This document shows, piece after piece, positions 42,744 through 52,382 of a stretch of 64,000 nt of DNA. The position numbers and the translations under genes are program-made. The notes under the pieces were generated by a model. That model searched no databases. It had not been told where the DNA came from and saw nothing but the letters and a program-made list of their open reading frames with translations. Source of the stretch: Anaerosalibacter massiliensis (GTDB taxonomy: Bacteria > Bacillota > Clostridia > Tissierellales > Sporanaerobacteraceae); the NCBI GenBank assembly GCA_000751555.1, contig CCEZ01000008.1, forward strand, positions 101,655 through 165,654, written 5' to 3'. Each line of letters begins with the position of its first letter. The first letter of the stretch is position 1.

Positions 42744-43499
42744 TTAAAGCCAATCCTCAACTTCCTCTATTAACTTGAAATTAGTTAAATCATATTGAAG
42801 AGGTGTAATTGTTATATAGCCTTGACTTAAATAGTATCTGTCTGTACCTTTTGCAAGTTCTTTTTTTCTTCTACCACTTATAACTAGTGATATTTCTTCT
42901 TTTTCACTATTTTCCTCGGCATAATAATAATCGTAAATAACTCCTCCAATTCTACAAACCTTTATCCCCTTGATATCATTGTCATCATCAACACAAGGAG
43001 TATTTATATTTAATACAGTATTACTCTCCATAAACCTATGATTTACTTTATCTAATATTTTCATTGTATATTTAGCTGCTAATTCATAACATCCTTCCCC
43101 ATCTTTCATTTCTGCTGAAACTGCAATTGAAGGTTTATTATATATATTAGCTTCAATTGCTGCTGAAACAGTACCTGAGTAAAGAATATCTGTTCCTAAA
43201 TTTCCTCCCATATTTGTTCCTGATATTACTAAATCAATAGGTTCATCTAATAATCTATCAAAAGCAACTCTTACACAATCTGCTGGAGAACCAGAAATAC
43301 TATATGAATTAGCTTTAATTCCCTTAAGGTTAACCCTTTTAACTACTATAGGTTTTGTAATAGTTATTGAATGACTTTTAGCACTTTGTTGTTCCTCTGG
43401 GGCTACTATTATGACATCATGCTCTTTTTCAAGTTCTCTAGCTAAAACTTGAATACCTTCTGCATTTATTCCATCATCATTAACTAAAAGTATTTTCAT
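42744..43499 (-). CDS. surE: 5'/3'-nucleotidase SurE
   Basis: A protein of 251 residues from MKILLVNDDGINAEGIQVLA, the metal-binding D-D pair that opens all SurE proteins. SGTNMGGNLGTDILYSGTVS (second metal loop) and NINTPCVDD follow. The ATG at 43499 has AAGGAGG 8 nt upstream, better than the earlier in-frame codon at 43529. SurE removes phosphate from nucleoside monophosphates and short polyphosphates in stationary phase. It lies 45 bp downstream of rtcB and is likely co-transcribed. Confidence 0.95.
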   Translation of the reverse strand: MKILLVNDDGINAEGIQVLARELEKEHDVIIVAPEEQQSAKSHSITITKPIVVKRVNLKGIKANSYSISGSPADCVRVAFDRLLDEPIDLVISGTNMGGNLGTDILYSGTVSAAIEANIYNKPSIAVSAEMKDGEGCYELAAKYTMKILDKVNHRFMESNTVLNINTPCVDDDNDIKGIKVCRIGGVIYDYYYAEENSEKEEISLVISGRRKKELAKGTDRYYLSQGYITITPLQYDLTNFKLIEEVEDWL

Positions 43500-43543
43500 T
43501 TTTTTCCTCCTTAAAATAAACACTTTCATATAATTATATCATA

Positions 43544-44686
43544 TTATCCTTTAACTACTCCTAATGGACTTAGTTTAACTATAGGTTTTACTAGATCTTC
43601 TTGATTTTTTATTACCTCTTCAATATCTTTGTATGCCATAGGAGCTTCTGAATAATCTTTTTTTGGATTTTTAAATACTATACCTTCCATAGATCTATTG
43701 ACCATTTCCTCTGTAAATATTTTATTTGCTTGTCTCCTTGAAAGAACCCTTCCTGCACCATGAGAACAAGATTTAAAACTTTCTTCATTCCCTAGTCCTT
43801 CTACTATATATGAAGGTGTTCCCATTGAACCTGGTATTATACCCAATTCTCCACTTTCTGCTTTTATAGCACCTTTTCTATGAACTACTACTTCTTTTCC
43901 AAAATGTTCTTCAATACTTGCATAATTATGATGAACATTTATTTTTTCCATTATTTCTCTTGAACCTGTTTCTTCAGCAAATATTCTATAAAACTGTCTA
44001 AACAATTCTTCCCTATTAGCCTTTGCATACTCTAAAGAATATTTCATAGAATTAAAATATTCTTCCCCTTCCACTGAATCTATAAAAAGACCATATAAAT
44101 CAGTTTTTTCAGGAACTAATTTATTTTCTTTGTTTAATTCTTTAGCTATTTTATTATAATAATTTGCAACTTTATAGCCAAAATTTCGGCTACCAGAATG
44201 AACCATCAACCAGATATGACCATCACTTCCTTTTTCTATACTCATGAAATGATTTCCTCCACCTAATGTTCCTATCTGATATCTAGATGAATCTAATTCA
44301 CTTTGAATTACTTCATATTTTGGTGCTTTTTTAAATCCTTCCCAACTTTTTGGATTTTTGTGTGACTCAAACCCAAGTGGAATTTTTTTATGAGACTTAT
44401 CCACAATATTTTTTATTTCTTCTTTAGATATGTGGATAACATCAGTTTTTGCTCCTATTATTCCACAACCTATATCTACACCCACTGCATTTGGAATTAT
44501 TATACCTTCTGATGCCAGTACTCCTCCTATTGGCATTCCAAATCCTGAATGAACATCTGCCATTAGTGCAATATGTTTATAAGCAAAATCAAGATTTGAA
44601 AGATTTACAGCTTGTTTAAGTGCTGCTTCATCTATTTCATATGCCCAACTTTTGATAAGAATCTTCCCTAAATTTAAAACCTTCAC
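43544..44686 (-). CDS. rtcB: RNA-splicing ligase RtcB
   Basis: A 380-residue ligase. Metal-binding motifs are MADVHSGFGMPIGG and PNAVGVDIGCGIIGAKTDV. Central GGGNHFMSIEKG and HSGSRNFGYKVAN bind Mn and GTP, and EKINVHHNYASIEEHF and the C-terminal SCSHGAGRVLSRRQA carry the guanylylated His region. It seals RNA 2',3'-cyclic phosphate or 3'-phosphate ends to 5'-OH ends. No Rtc regulator or archease gene is adjacent. It is placed in the interval between the CxxH/CxxC gene and surE. Confidence 0.95.
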   Translation of the reverse strand: MKVLNLGKILIKSWAYEIDEAALKQAVNLSNLDFAYKHIALMADVHSGFGMPIGGVLASEGIIIPNAVGVDIGCGIIGAKTDVIHISKEEIKNIVDKSHKKIPLGFESHKNPKSWEGFKKAPKYEVIQSELDSSRYQIGTLGGGNHFMSIEKGSDGHIWLMVHSGSRNFGYKVANYYNKIAKELNKENKLVPEKTDLYGLFIDSVEGEEYFNSMKYSLEYAKANREELFRQFYRIFAEETGSREIMEKINVHHNYASIEEHFGKEVVVHRKGAIKAESGELGIIPGSMGTPSYIVEGLGNEESFKSCSHGAGRVLSRRQANKIFTEEMVNRSMEGIVFKNPKKDYSEAPMAYKDIEEVIKNQEDLVKPIVKLSPLGVVKG

Positions 44687-44707
44687 AAAATATCCCCCTT
44701 TTAATTT

Positions 44708-44875
44708 TTAAACTACTAAAAATCTAGGTACTCTATCACAATAATGACATATTTGTGGACTTGTCCAGTCTGTGAAACTTACCTTATCTAACTCATATAT
44801 ATCTGGTGGTTGCTCATAAATCTCAACAAATTCTTCTATAGCAATTTCCAAATGTACATTACACACTACATACAT
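44708..44875 (-). CDS. CxxH/CxxC family small protein
   Basis: A 55-residue protein with four metal-ligand candidates: MYVVCNVHLEIAIEEFVEIY at the start (CxxH) and QICHYCDRVPRFLVV at the end (CxxC). The intervening EQPPDIYELDKVSFTDWTSP matches the firmicute CxxH/CxxC family typified by BA_5709. Those genes sit between htrA and rlmH in Bacillus, and here the gene also follows htrA. The ATG at 44875 has GGAG 9 nt upstream. A zinc-binding role is inferred. Confidence 0.88.
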   Translation of the reverse strand: MYVVCNVHLEIAIEEFVEIYEQPPDIYELDKVSFTDWTSPQICHYCDRVPRFLVV

Positions 44876-44931
44876 TTTAATCATCTCCAATATTATTCTA
44901 TACTTATATTATGCTCAAAAAAAGTATTTTT

Positions 44932-44963
44932 AAAGGCTTGACAAATCTGTCAAGCCTTTTTTA
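44932..44963. terminator. Terminator after htrA
   Basis: AAAGGCTTGACA and TGTCAAGCCTTT form a perfect 12-bp stem with a short AATC loop, with T-rich tracts on both sides. It lies 8 bp beyond the htrA stop. Confidence 0.85.
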
Positions 44964-44970
44964 TTATTTT

Positions 44971-46152
44971 TTATTTTTTCATCTCATCAAGGACTATTTC
45001 CACTATTTTCTCTTTACCATCTCTTATAATAGTTAATTTGGCTTTTTCACCTTTTTTATACTTATATAATACTTTTTTCATTTGATTCATATTTTTAATT
45101 TTATGATTATCTATCTCAACTATAATATCTCCACTTTTTAATCCTGATTTCTCTGCTGGTGATTTAGGCACTATTTCTAATATTATAACCCCTTCATCTA
45201 CATTTAAATCTACTCCTAGTGCATTTTCATATCTTTCTATTTCTACACCTTGTATTCCTACCATTACAGTATTGAAACTTCCTTCTTTTATTACTTGTTC
45301 TAATATAGGTTTTACTGAATTAATAGGTATAGCAAATCCAAGCCCTTCTCCAGTTTGAATTTTTGCAGTATTTATACCTATTACCTCGCCCATCTGATTT
45401 AGTAAAGGTCCACCACTATTACCTGGATTTATAGATGCATCTGTTTGAATTAAATCCTCTATTATATTAGATGAATCTACTTTTATGGTCCTATTGAGTC
45501 CACTAATAACTCCAGAAGTAACTGTTCTTTGAAAATCTAATCCTAATGGATTTCCTATAGCTACAGCAAGTTGACCTACCTGTAGTTTATCAGAGTCGCC
45601 CAATTCTGCTGCTGGTAATCCTTCTCCATCTACTTTAACTACTGCTAAGTCTAATGTAGGATCTGCCCAAAGAACTTTCCCTGTTTTTTTGTCTCCATTT
45701 TCAAATAACACTGTGATCTTTCTAGCTTGACCATCTCCTACCACATGAGAGTTAGTAAGTATATATCCATTACTATCTACAATAACTCCTGAGCCTACAC
45801 CTTCTACTTCTCTTTCCCAGAAAAAATCTCTAACCACTTCTACAGTAGTTATACCTACTACTGAACTAACAGATTTTTTAGCTACAGCAGAAACTGCAGT
45901 TATATCTTCTTTAGGACTAATATTAATATTTTGTCCGGCATTTTTACCTCCAGTATTATATACCTCTGGTATAGGAAGTAATTTTCCATATAAATAAGTT
46001 GGTGCAATATAAGAAGTTATAATACCTCCTATTATTGCTGCAATTAAAGCTACCAAGAAATAAGAAAAGAATCCTCCCTTTTTCCTTGTAGGCTTTCCAT
46101 TTCCTGTTGGTCTGTCTACATAATAAGATGTAGTAAATTTTTTATCATCCAT
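44971..46152 (-). CDS. htrA: HtrA/DegP-family serine protease
   Basis: A protein of 393 residues. An N-terminal cytoplasmic tail with KPTRKKGGFFSYF precedes one transmembrane anchor (about 30-52). The trypsin-like domain has catalytic His in YILTNSHVVGDG, Asp in DPTLDLAVVKVDG and Ser in INPGNSGGPLLNQ. A single C-terminal PDZ domain follows (IVPKSPAEKSGLKSGDIIVE). The start is the ATG of MDDKKF with GGAG upstream. It acts in extracytoplasmic protein quality control. It lies 17 bp after walJ in the conserved murA-walJ-htrA order. Confidence 0.95.
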   Translation of the reverse strand: MDDKKFTTSYYVDRPTGNGKPTRKKGGFFSYFLVALIAAIIGGIITSYIAPTYLYGKLLPIPEVYNTGGKNAGQNINISPKEDITAVSAVAKKSVSSVVGITTVEVVRDFFWEREVEGVGSGVIVDSNGYILTNSHVVGDGQARKITVLFENGDKKTGKVLWADPTLDLAVVKVDGEGLPAAELGDSDKLQVGQLAVAIGNPLGLDFQRTVTSGVISGLNRTIKVDSSNIIEDLIQTDASINPGNSGGPLLNQMGEVIGINTAKIQTGEGLGFAIPINSVKPILEQVIKEGSFNTVMVGIQGVEIERYENALGVDLNVDEGVIILEIVPKSPAEKSGLKSGDIIVEIDNHKIKNMNQMKKVLYKYKKGEKAKLTIIRDGKEKIVEIVLDEMKK

Positions 46153-46169
46153 TTTCAACACTCCAAACT

Positions 46170-46964
46170 TTAAAAATTATATACTTTAGTTACTTTTTCC
46201 CTATGTGTAAGTTCCAAAGTAATATCCTTATGTACATTCACCCCAATGCCTTCTATAATATTTTTTACCGTTTCGTATGCTAAAAGCGGAAAATTGTTCT
46301 CTTGACTCAAATGTCCTAAAAGTACTACTTCCCCATTACCTGATATAATGTCTGAAAGTACTTTTCCTGATTGTTCATTTGAAAGATGTCCTTGGCTACT
46401 CATTATCCTCTTTTTCAAATTCCATGGATATCTTCCGACTTTAAGCATCTCAACATCATGATTAGATTCTATTAAGTATAATGAAGAATCTTTTATTTTA
46501 CTTTTTATATCATTATTCACTATACCTGTATCTGTTATAATACTTATTTTAGTATTATTGTTATATAAACAAAAACCTACTGGCTCTATAGCATCATGGA
46601 ATATTTGAAAGGGATATATATTTAAATCTTTGAGCTGAAAATTTTTTTCTGTGTTAAATATCTTAATATTCTTCTCTTTTAACTCTCCTACTAGTCCTTC
46701 CATACTAGTCCATGTTTTTTCATTAGCCCATATAGGAATATCATACCGTCTTGATAATATTCCTGCCCCTTTTATATGGTCTCTATGCTCATGGGTGATT
46801 AAAATGTAATCAATAGTTTCAGCATCTACTCCTATATCTAATAATAAATTCTCTATTTTCTTTCCACTCAATCCTGCATCTACTAAAACTCTTATATTGT
46901 CTGTCTCAATATATTGGCAATTTCCACTACTGCCACTAGAAAGAGAACAAAATTTAAATGCCAT
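46170..46964 (-). CDS. walJ: MBL-fold metallohydrolase WalJ/YycJ
   Basis: A 264-residue metallo-beta-lactamase-fold protein. The N-terminal MAFKFCSLSSGSSGNCQYIE is diagnostic for YycJ/WalJ. Metal ligands are in DYILITHEHRDHIKGAG (HxHxDH), IYPFQIFHDAIEPVGF and VVLLGHLSQENNFPLLAYE. In Bacillus the gene belongs to the walRK operon and has been linked to cell-wall and DNA-replication coordination, with 5'-3' exonuclease activity. Here no walRK genes are nearby, but it is adjacent to htrA and murA. Confidence 0.93.
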   Translation of the reverse strand: MAFKFCSLSSGSSGNCQYIETDNIRVLVDAGLSGKKIENLLLDIGVDAETIDYILITHEHRDHIKGAGILSRRYDIPIWANEKTWTSMEGLVGELKEKNIKIFNTEKNFQLKDLNIYPFQIFHDAIEPVGFCLYNNNTKISIITDTGIVNNDIKSKIKDSSLYLIESNHDVEMLKVGRYPWNLKKRIMSSQGHLSNEQSGKVLSDIISGNGEVVLLGHLSQENNFPLLAYETVKNIIEGIGVNVHKDITLELTHREKVTKVYNF

Positions 46965-46981
46965 TTTAGTTCCTCCAATAC

Positions 46982-48235
46982 TTATCCTTCTTTTATTTTA
47001 GCACCTAGATTTAATAATTTGGATATAAAATTTTCATATCCTCTTTCTATATGATAAGCTTCTTCTATTTCTGTCACTCCATCAGCTATCAAACCTGCTA
47101 TAATAAGTGCAGCTCCTCCTCTTAAATCTGTAGCCTTAACTTTAGTTCCCATAAGCTTTTCTACGCCTTCAACAATAGCTATCCTTCCATCCAAATCTAT
47201 ATCTACTCCCATTCTTTTTAATTCATCTACATATTTATACCTTCCCTCAAAAACTGTTTCTGTAACTATGCTAGTACCTTTTACATTGCTTAGTAAAGCA
47301 GTCATAGGTTGTTGCAAGTCTGTTGGAAAGCCAGGATAGGGTAATGTTTTAACATTTACACTTTTTAAATTGAAATTTCCATTAACTCTTATTGAATCTC
47401 CATATTCCACAACTTCTGCTCCCATTTCTCTAAGTTTGGCAGATATAGGTTCTAAATGTATGGGAATAACATTATTTATTATTACATCACCTTTTGTAGC
47501 TACTGCTCCAATCATATAAGTACCTGCCTCTATTTGGTCTGGAATCACAGAATAGTTGCAACCATGTAGTTTATCTACGCCATTAATTTTTATAATATCC
47601 GTTCCTGCTCCTCTTACATCTCCCCTCATAGCATTTATAAAATTTGCTACATCCACTATATGAGGTTCTTTAGCAGCATTTTCAATAATAGTAGTCCCTT
47701 CTGCCTTTGTAGCAGCCATCATTATATTTATAGTAGCTCCAACACTTACTACATCTAAATAAATTTTACTACCTATGAGTTTATCAGCTTTACATCTTAT
47801 AACTCCATGTTCTACTTCCACATTAGCTCCCAAAGCTTCAAAACCCTTTATATGCTGATCAATAGGTCTTACTCCTATATTACAACCTCCTGGATACAAT
47901 ACTTCTACTTTACCAAAACGTCCAAGACCAGCCCCTAAAAGATAATATGAAGCTCTCATTTTTGTTGTAATTTCATCTATAAATACACAGTTACTAATTG
48001 TACTAGTATCAATATCCATATATCCACTTTCATTTAAAGAAACTTTAGCTCCTAGTAAATCCATTATCTTAACTAGATTATAAACATCTCCAATCATTGG
48101 AAGATTTTTTATTTTACATTTATCATTAGATAAAATTGTTCCTACAATAATAGGCAGTGCAGCATTTTTAAATCCACTTATATCAACTTTCCCTCTAAGA
48201 CTATTTCCACCTTCAATTATAACTTTATTCATCAT
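46982..48235 (-). CDS. murA: UDP-N-acetylglucosamine 1-carboxyvinyltransferase MurA
   Basis: A 417-residue enolpyruvyl transferase. It carries the N-terminal [20 protein letters not shown] then NAALPI, and the catalytic Cys loop [20 protein letters not shown] (Cys, fosfomycin target). [20 protein letters not shown] precedes the C-terminal [17 protein letters not shown]. It performs the first committed step of peptidoglycan synthesis, adding enolpyruvate to UDP-GlcNAc. It heads the murA-walJ-htrA operon, with 17 bp to walJ and a 150-bp upstream gap for the promoter. A second MurA paralogue elsewhere is likely in this group. Confidence 0.96.
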   Translation of the reverse strand: MMNKVIIEGGNSLRGKVDISGFKNAALPIIVGTILSNDKCKIKNLPMIGDVYNLVKIMDLLGAKVSLNESGYMDIDTSTISNCVFIDEITTKMRASYYLLGAGLGRFGKVEVLYPGGCNIGVRPIDQHIKGFEALGANVEVEHGVIRCKADKLIGSKIYLDVVSVGATINIMMAATKAEGTTIIENAAKEPHIVDVANFINAMRGDVRGAGTDIIKINGVDKLHGCNYSVIPDQIEAGTYMIGAVATKGDVIINNVIPIHLEPISAKLREMGAEVVEYGDSIRVNGNFNLKSVNVKTLPYPGFPTDLQQPMTALLSNVKGTSIVTETVFEGRYKYVDELKRMGVDIDLDGRIAIVEGVEKLMGTKVKATDLRGGAALIIAGLIADGVTEIEEAYHIERGYENFISKLLNLGAKIKEG

Positions 48236-48386
48236 TGTCCCTTCTTTCTATGAGAGGAATATTTTCACTATATATTAATATTATATTAATTATATAATAC
48301 TTTTCCATTACATGCTAGTTTGAATCTATTTCTATATAGTAACTATATTTATATAAGATATAGTTTGTCCAAAATAATTACTTAGA

Positions 48387-49184
48387 TTAATTAATATCTT
48401 TAAAATTCACTTTCAATGCTTTTTTAACTGAAGTATTTATATTATTTCCTTTTCCTAAATCATCTAATAGTAAATTAATTTTATCTAAGCCATATTTATC
48501 TATTAAACTATCTACAGTTTCTAAAGATTTTCTATAGGATATATCTACCTCAATTTTATCAAAATCATTATTTAGTTCTTCAATACCTATGGACTTACTC
48601 TTTTCTTTTCCTAATTCCCAATCTATTCCTAATATTTCTCTTTCCATATAAAGAGCCATTCCTTCCGTAAGCCACATAGGATAGTTTCCATTAGTTTTCT
48701 CATCAACTATAAAATGAATAAACTCATGAATATGTGGTCCTGTTTCTTCATAAACTTTTTCTATATCATACTTATCTTCTACCCAATTATAAGGAGATAA
48801 AATATTTATTGTTCCACTATAATATACTCCCAAAGGTAAAGAGTTTGTTTTTAATCTAATAGTTTTTAAAAACTCTTCCCCATTATTATAAATTATAACA
48901 GGAATTTTTTCTTTGGGGAAATAATCTAATTTATTACATATTTCTTCATAGTGTCTTTCTAATTTATTTAATGTAATAAAAGCTATATTTTTATCTGCCT
49001 CTTTATATCTTATTGAAAAATGTGTTCCATTCAATGTATAATATTTATTAGTCCTTTGCAAAACCCTTCCTTTTTCTATTCTTTTGTAGCTTGGATAAGT
49101 TGAAACTATAAAAAAACTTTTAAATGTAATAATTAAAAGTAAAATAATAAATACGATAGATGTAATAGCTATTAATTTCTTCAA
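48387..49184 (-). CDS. Membrane-anchored zinc metallopeptidase (peptidase MA-like)
   Basis: A protein of about 265 residues with an N-terminal anchor helix (about 3-25). A gluzincin-type HExxH motif is present in GPHIHEFIHFIVDEKTNGNY, with the third ligand in the helix PMWLTEGMALYMEREILG (Glu). This is the peptidase MA-like layout. The favoured start is a TTG (LKKLIAIT) after GGGGGGAAG, since the frame upstream has no better ribosome binding site. It lies upstream of murA but with a 150-bp gap. The role could be extracellular protein or peptidoglycan-associated cleavage; unknown. Confidence 0.78.
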   Translation of the reverse strand: MKKLIAITSIVFIILLLIITFKSFFIVSTYPSYKRIEKGRVLQRTNKYYTLNGTHFSIRYKEADKNIAFITLNKLERHYEEICNKLDYFPKEKIPVIIYNNGEEFLKTIRLKTNSLPLGVYYSGTINILSPYNWVEDKYDIEKVYEETGPHIHEFIHFIVDEKTNGNYPMWLTEGMALYMEREILGIDWELGKEKSKSIGIEELNNDFDKIEVDISYRKSLETVDSLIDKYGLDKINLLLDDLGKGNNINTSVKKALKVNFKDIN

Positions 49185-49271
49185 TTTTCTTCCCCCCTTC
49201 AATATATGTATATATTGAATTTTAAAATATGCTATTGCAATAAATACTTATTTTCTATATAATGATTTATA

Positions 49272-49386
49272 ATAAAGGGGAGTAGCTAAAATAATTAATC
49301 GTCAATACGGAGAAATCCCGGTTAATTATTCCTAGTTTTGGGAAGCAAGACCTTTGTTTAAACATTAATGTTTAAACAAGGGTCTT
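49272..49386 (+). promoter_or_regulatory. yybP-ykoY (manganese-sensing) riboswitch
   Basis: The segment opens AAAGGGGAGTAGC, has the L1 region ATCGTCAATACGGAG with CCGGTTAATTATT, and closes GGGAAGCAAGACCTTT. These are the conserved yybP-ykoY elements (GGGGAGUAGC, UCAAUACGG, GCAAGACCUUU). The 3' end overlaps a transcription terminator, so Mn2+ binding should favour antitermination. It stands about 130 bp before a P-type cation ATPase gene, a standard target of this class. Confidence 0.92.
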
Positions 49387-49391
49387 TTTAT
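49347..49391 (+). terminator. Riboswitch-controlled terminator
   Basis: AAGACCTTTGTTTAAACATT and AATGTTTAAACAAGGGTCTT pair over 20 positions (one G-T pair) and are followed by T-rich sequence. The AAGACC arm is also part of the riboswitch, which provides the switch. Confidence 0.9.
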
Positions 49392-49517
49392 TTTTACTCT
49401 ATTCAATAGTATCAATTTTGAATTAATTATTCAATAGTTGTCAAAAGTTAACATTACAGATTAAAACCATTTATTTAGTGGTATACTAAAAAATAGTATG
49501 AGAAAGGGGTTGAGTTT

Positions 49518-52217
49518 ATGGAATGGTATAGAGAAAGTATTGAAAATGTAATAAAAAAGCTCTCTTCTAATAAAGATACTGGCCTCTCCAATGATGAGGC
49601 AAATAAAAGACTTAAAGAATATGGACTAAATGAACTAGAAGAAAAGGGAAAAAGTAGTATTTGGACAAAGATTATTGCCCAGTTTAAGGATTTTTTAGTA
49701 CTAATACTTATAGGTGCCAGCATTATTTCAATAGCTGTTGGTGAAGTAACAGATTCTATTGTTATAATTGCTATTGTAATCATAAACGCTGCCTTAGGAA
49801 TTATTCAAGAAGGAAAAGCTGAAAAATCTCTAGAGGCTTTAAGAAAAATGGCTTCTCCTAATGCAAAAGTTATAAGGGATGGAAATAAAAATATAGTTCC
49901 AGCAAATACATTAATACCTGGAGATATAGTATTATTGGAGGCGGGAGATATTATTCCTGCTGATTTAAGACTATTAGAAAGTTCCAACCTAAAAGTAGAA
50001 GAAGCTTCTTTAACTGGTGAGTCTGTTCCAGTAGAAAAAAATGCAGAAACTATTTTAGATAATGAGGTTTCTTTAGGAGATAGAGAAAATACAGCCTATA
50101 TGAACACTATTGTTACATATGGTCGTGGAAAAGGAATAGTAGTAGGAACTAGTGAAAATACTGAAATGGGTAAAGTAGCAAAAATGCTTAAAACTTTTGA
50201 AGACGACACTACCCCTCTCCAAAAGAAACTGGACCAATTAGGCAAATATTTAGGTTTAGGATGTCTTGTAATATGCGGATTAGTATTTTTAATTGGTATC
50301 TTTCAAGGTAGAAATCTTTTGGATATGTTCATGATTGCTATAAGTTTAGCTGTAGCTGCAATTCCTGAAGGACTGCCAGCTATAGTAACTATAGTTTTAG
50401 CATTGGGAATGAATAAAATGGTTAAAAAGCATGCCATAGTTAAAAAACTTTCTGCTGTTGAAACTTTAGGAAGTACTACAGTTATATGTTCTGATAAAAC
50501 TGGCACTCTCACACAAAATGAGATGACAGTAGTTAAAGTTTATGCAGGAAATAATTTTATAGATGTAACTGGCAAAGGCTATGAACCTAATGGAGAATTT
50601 CTTATAAATAATGAAAATATAGCTCTAGAAGAAAATAATGAATTAAATACAATTCTTTCAATATCTAGCCTTTGTAATGATGCTACATTGAACTATTCTG
50701 AGGAAGAAAAAACATATAAAATAATAGGAGATCCTACAGAAGGATCATTAGTCACATTAGCTGAAAAAGGTGGACTAAAAAAGGATGTTTTAAATAAAAA
50801 ATATCCTAGGTTAAATGAAATTCCTTTTGATTCTGATAGAAAAATGATGACTACTTTCCATGAAAATTTTATAAATGGAAAAATTGTATCGTTTACAAAA
50901 GGTGCACCCGATATAGTCTTAGATAGATGTAATAAAATATATTTAAACGGCATAGAAAAACCCTTAACAAATGATATCAGAAAAAGTATATTAGATGCTA
51001 ATAGCAGTTTTTCAAAAGAAGCTTTAAGGGTATTAGCTTTTAGTTTTAAAACATATGATTCTATACCTAAGGACATTAGTTCAGAAACAATAGAAAAAGA
51101 TATGATTTTTGTAGGATTAGTAGGTATGATTGATCCACCAAGAACTGAAGCTATAGAATCTATAAAAACTTGTAAAAATGCTGGAATTAAAACTGTAATG
51201 ATTACAGGAGATTATAAGGAAACAGCTTTTGCTATTGCAAAGGATTTGGGAATAGCCGAAAATATAGATGAAGTTATGGTTGGAGGAGATTTAAATAATA
51301 TCTCTGATGATGAATTAAAGGAGAAAGTAAAAAATATAAAGGTATATGCAAGAGTATCTCCTCAACATAAAGTAAGAATAGTAGAAGCTTTAAAAGCTAA
51401 TGGAGAAATAGCTGCTATGACAGGAGACGGAGTAAATGATGCACCAGCATTAAAGAAATCTGATATCGGAGTTTCCATGGGAATTACAGGAACAGATGTA
51501 GCTAAAAGTACAGCAGAGGTTATTTTAACAGATGATAATTTTGCAAGTATTGTATCTGCTGTAGAACAGGGAAGAATAATATATAGCAATATTAGAAAAT
51601 TTGTTTTCTTCCTTCTTTCATGCAACATAGGGGAAATTTTAATAGTATTTTTGAGCATTTTATTTAATTTGCCTATTCCTCTATTGCCTATACAACTATT
51701 GTGGCTTAACCTAATAACTGATAGCTTTCCAGCTTTAGCTTTAGGATTAGAAAAGGGAGAATCTGATATAATGAAAATATCACCCAGAGATCCTAATGAA
51801 CCAATACTTGATAAAACCATGATTACAGGTATTTTAGTTCAAAGTATAGCTATTACACTAGCTACTATATTAGCCTATTTGTGGGGATTGAAAAATTATG
51901 GCATAGAAAATATTATAATTCCTAGAACTATAGCTTTTACAACTCTCATTACAACAGAGCTTATTAGAGCTTTTTCTAGTAGATCAGAAAAACATACTTT
52001 ATTTGAAATAGGATTTTTCACAAACAAAACTTTAGTATATGCCGTATTAGTTTCTTTTTCTTTACTATTAATTGTTCTATATATACCAATCTTTCAAACA
52101 ATTTTTAAAACCTATCCTATTGATTTGAAAGCTTGGAGTATAGTTCTTAGATTTTGTTTAATACCTATTGTAGCTGGTGAGCTAAATAAAATTATATTAA
52201 AGAAAGTAAATGATTAA
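49518..52217 (+). CDS. P-type cation-translocating ATPase (Ca2+/Mn2+, SERCA/PMCA-like)
   Basis: An 899-residue P-IIA ATPase. The actuator loop TGES is at 166-169 (EEASLTGESVPVEK), the ion-binding helix M4 motif AAIPEGLPA at about 280-288, and the phosphorylated Asp at 326 in CSDKTGTLTQNEM. The hinge is MITGDGVNDAPALKKSDIG-like (MTGDGVNDAPALKKSDIGVS), and M6 carries LWLNLITDSFPALALG. About ten helices are present. A yybP-ykoY riboswitch precedes the gene, so export of excess Mn2+ (and possibly Ca2+) is the likely role. A GAAAGGGG site precedes the ATG. The terminator after it lies in the repeat that flanks the Cas13 island. Confidence 0.95.
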   Translation: MEWYRESIENVIKKLSSNKDTGLSNDEANKRLKEYGLNELEEKGKSSIWTKIIAQFKDFLVLILIGASIISIAVGEVTDSIVIIAIVIINAALGIIQEGKAEKSLEALRKMASPNAKVIRDGNKNIVPANTLIPGDIVLLEAGDIIPADLRLLESSNLKVEEASLTGESVPVEKNAETILDNEVSLGDRENTAYMNTIVTYGRGKGIVVGTSENTEMGKVAKMLKTFEDDTTPLQKKLDQLGKYLGLGCLVICGLVFLIGIFQGRNLLDMFMIAISLAVAAIPEGLPAIVTIVLALGMNKMVKKHAIVKKLSAVETLGSTTVICSDKTGTLTQNEMTVVKVYAGNNFIDVTGKGYEPNGEFLINNENIALEENNELNTILSISSLCNDATLNYSEEEKTYKIIGDPTEGSLVTLAEKGGLKKDVLNKKYPRLNEIPFDSDRKMMTTFHENFINGKIVSFTKGAPDIVLDRCNKIYLNGIEKPLTNDIRKSILDANSSFSKEALRVLAFSFKTYDSIPKDISSETIEKDMIFVGLVGMIDPPRTEAIESIKTCKNAGIKTVMITGDYKETAFAIAKDLGIAENIDEVMVGGDLNNISDDELKEKVKNIKVYARVSPQHKVRIVEALKANGEIAAMTGDGVNDAPALKKSDIGVSMGITGTDVAKSTAEVILTDDNFASIVSAVEQGRIIYSNIRKFVFFLLSCNIGEILIVFLSILFNLPIPLLPIQLLWLNLITDSFPALALGLEKGESDIMKISPRDPNEPILDKTMITGILVQSIAITLATILAYLWGLKNYGIENIIIPRTIAFTTLITTELIRAFSSRSEKHTLFEIGFFTNKTLVYAVLVSFSLLLIVLYIPIFQTIFKTYPIDLKAWSIVLRFCLIPIVAGELNKIILKKVND

Positions 52218-52223
52218 GTATCT

Positions 52224-52298
52224 TAAAAGGAGCTATTGGATATAATCCAATAGCTCCTTTTAAATTTCTTTAATTAATAAGCACTTTTCTATTTATAC
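52224..52298 (+). repeat. 75-bp direct repeat, left copy, bounding the Cas13 island
   Basis: TAAAAGGAGCTATTGGATAT through TCTATTTATAC is repeated at 61132-61206 with about 70 of 75 positions matching (one deletion, one insertion, a few substitutions). The first half is the intrinsic terminator of the ATPase gene. Homology stops exactly where the IS66 terminal inverted repeat begins (52299). Confidence 0.9.
52226..52262 (+). terminator. Terminator of the P-type ATPase gene
   Basis: AAAAGGAGCTATTGGAT and ATCCAATAGCTCCTTTT pair perfectly over 16 bp with a TAT loop and T-rich tail. Confidence 0.9.
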
Positions 52299-52382
52299 GT
52301 AAGCGTCAAAGTTAAGCCACATTTTCAATCTATGGTTTCTATGAGATAATACCTTTAAATAATAATAAGGAGGCTGTCTTAA

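Noticed and set aside
49475..51820. Long minus-strand reading frames opposite the P-type ATPase
   Set aside because: They are antisense shadows of a strongly supported gene with no ribosome binding sites or family motifs.
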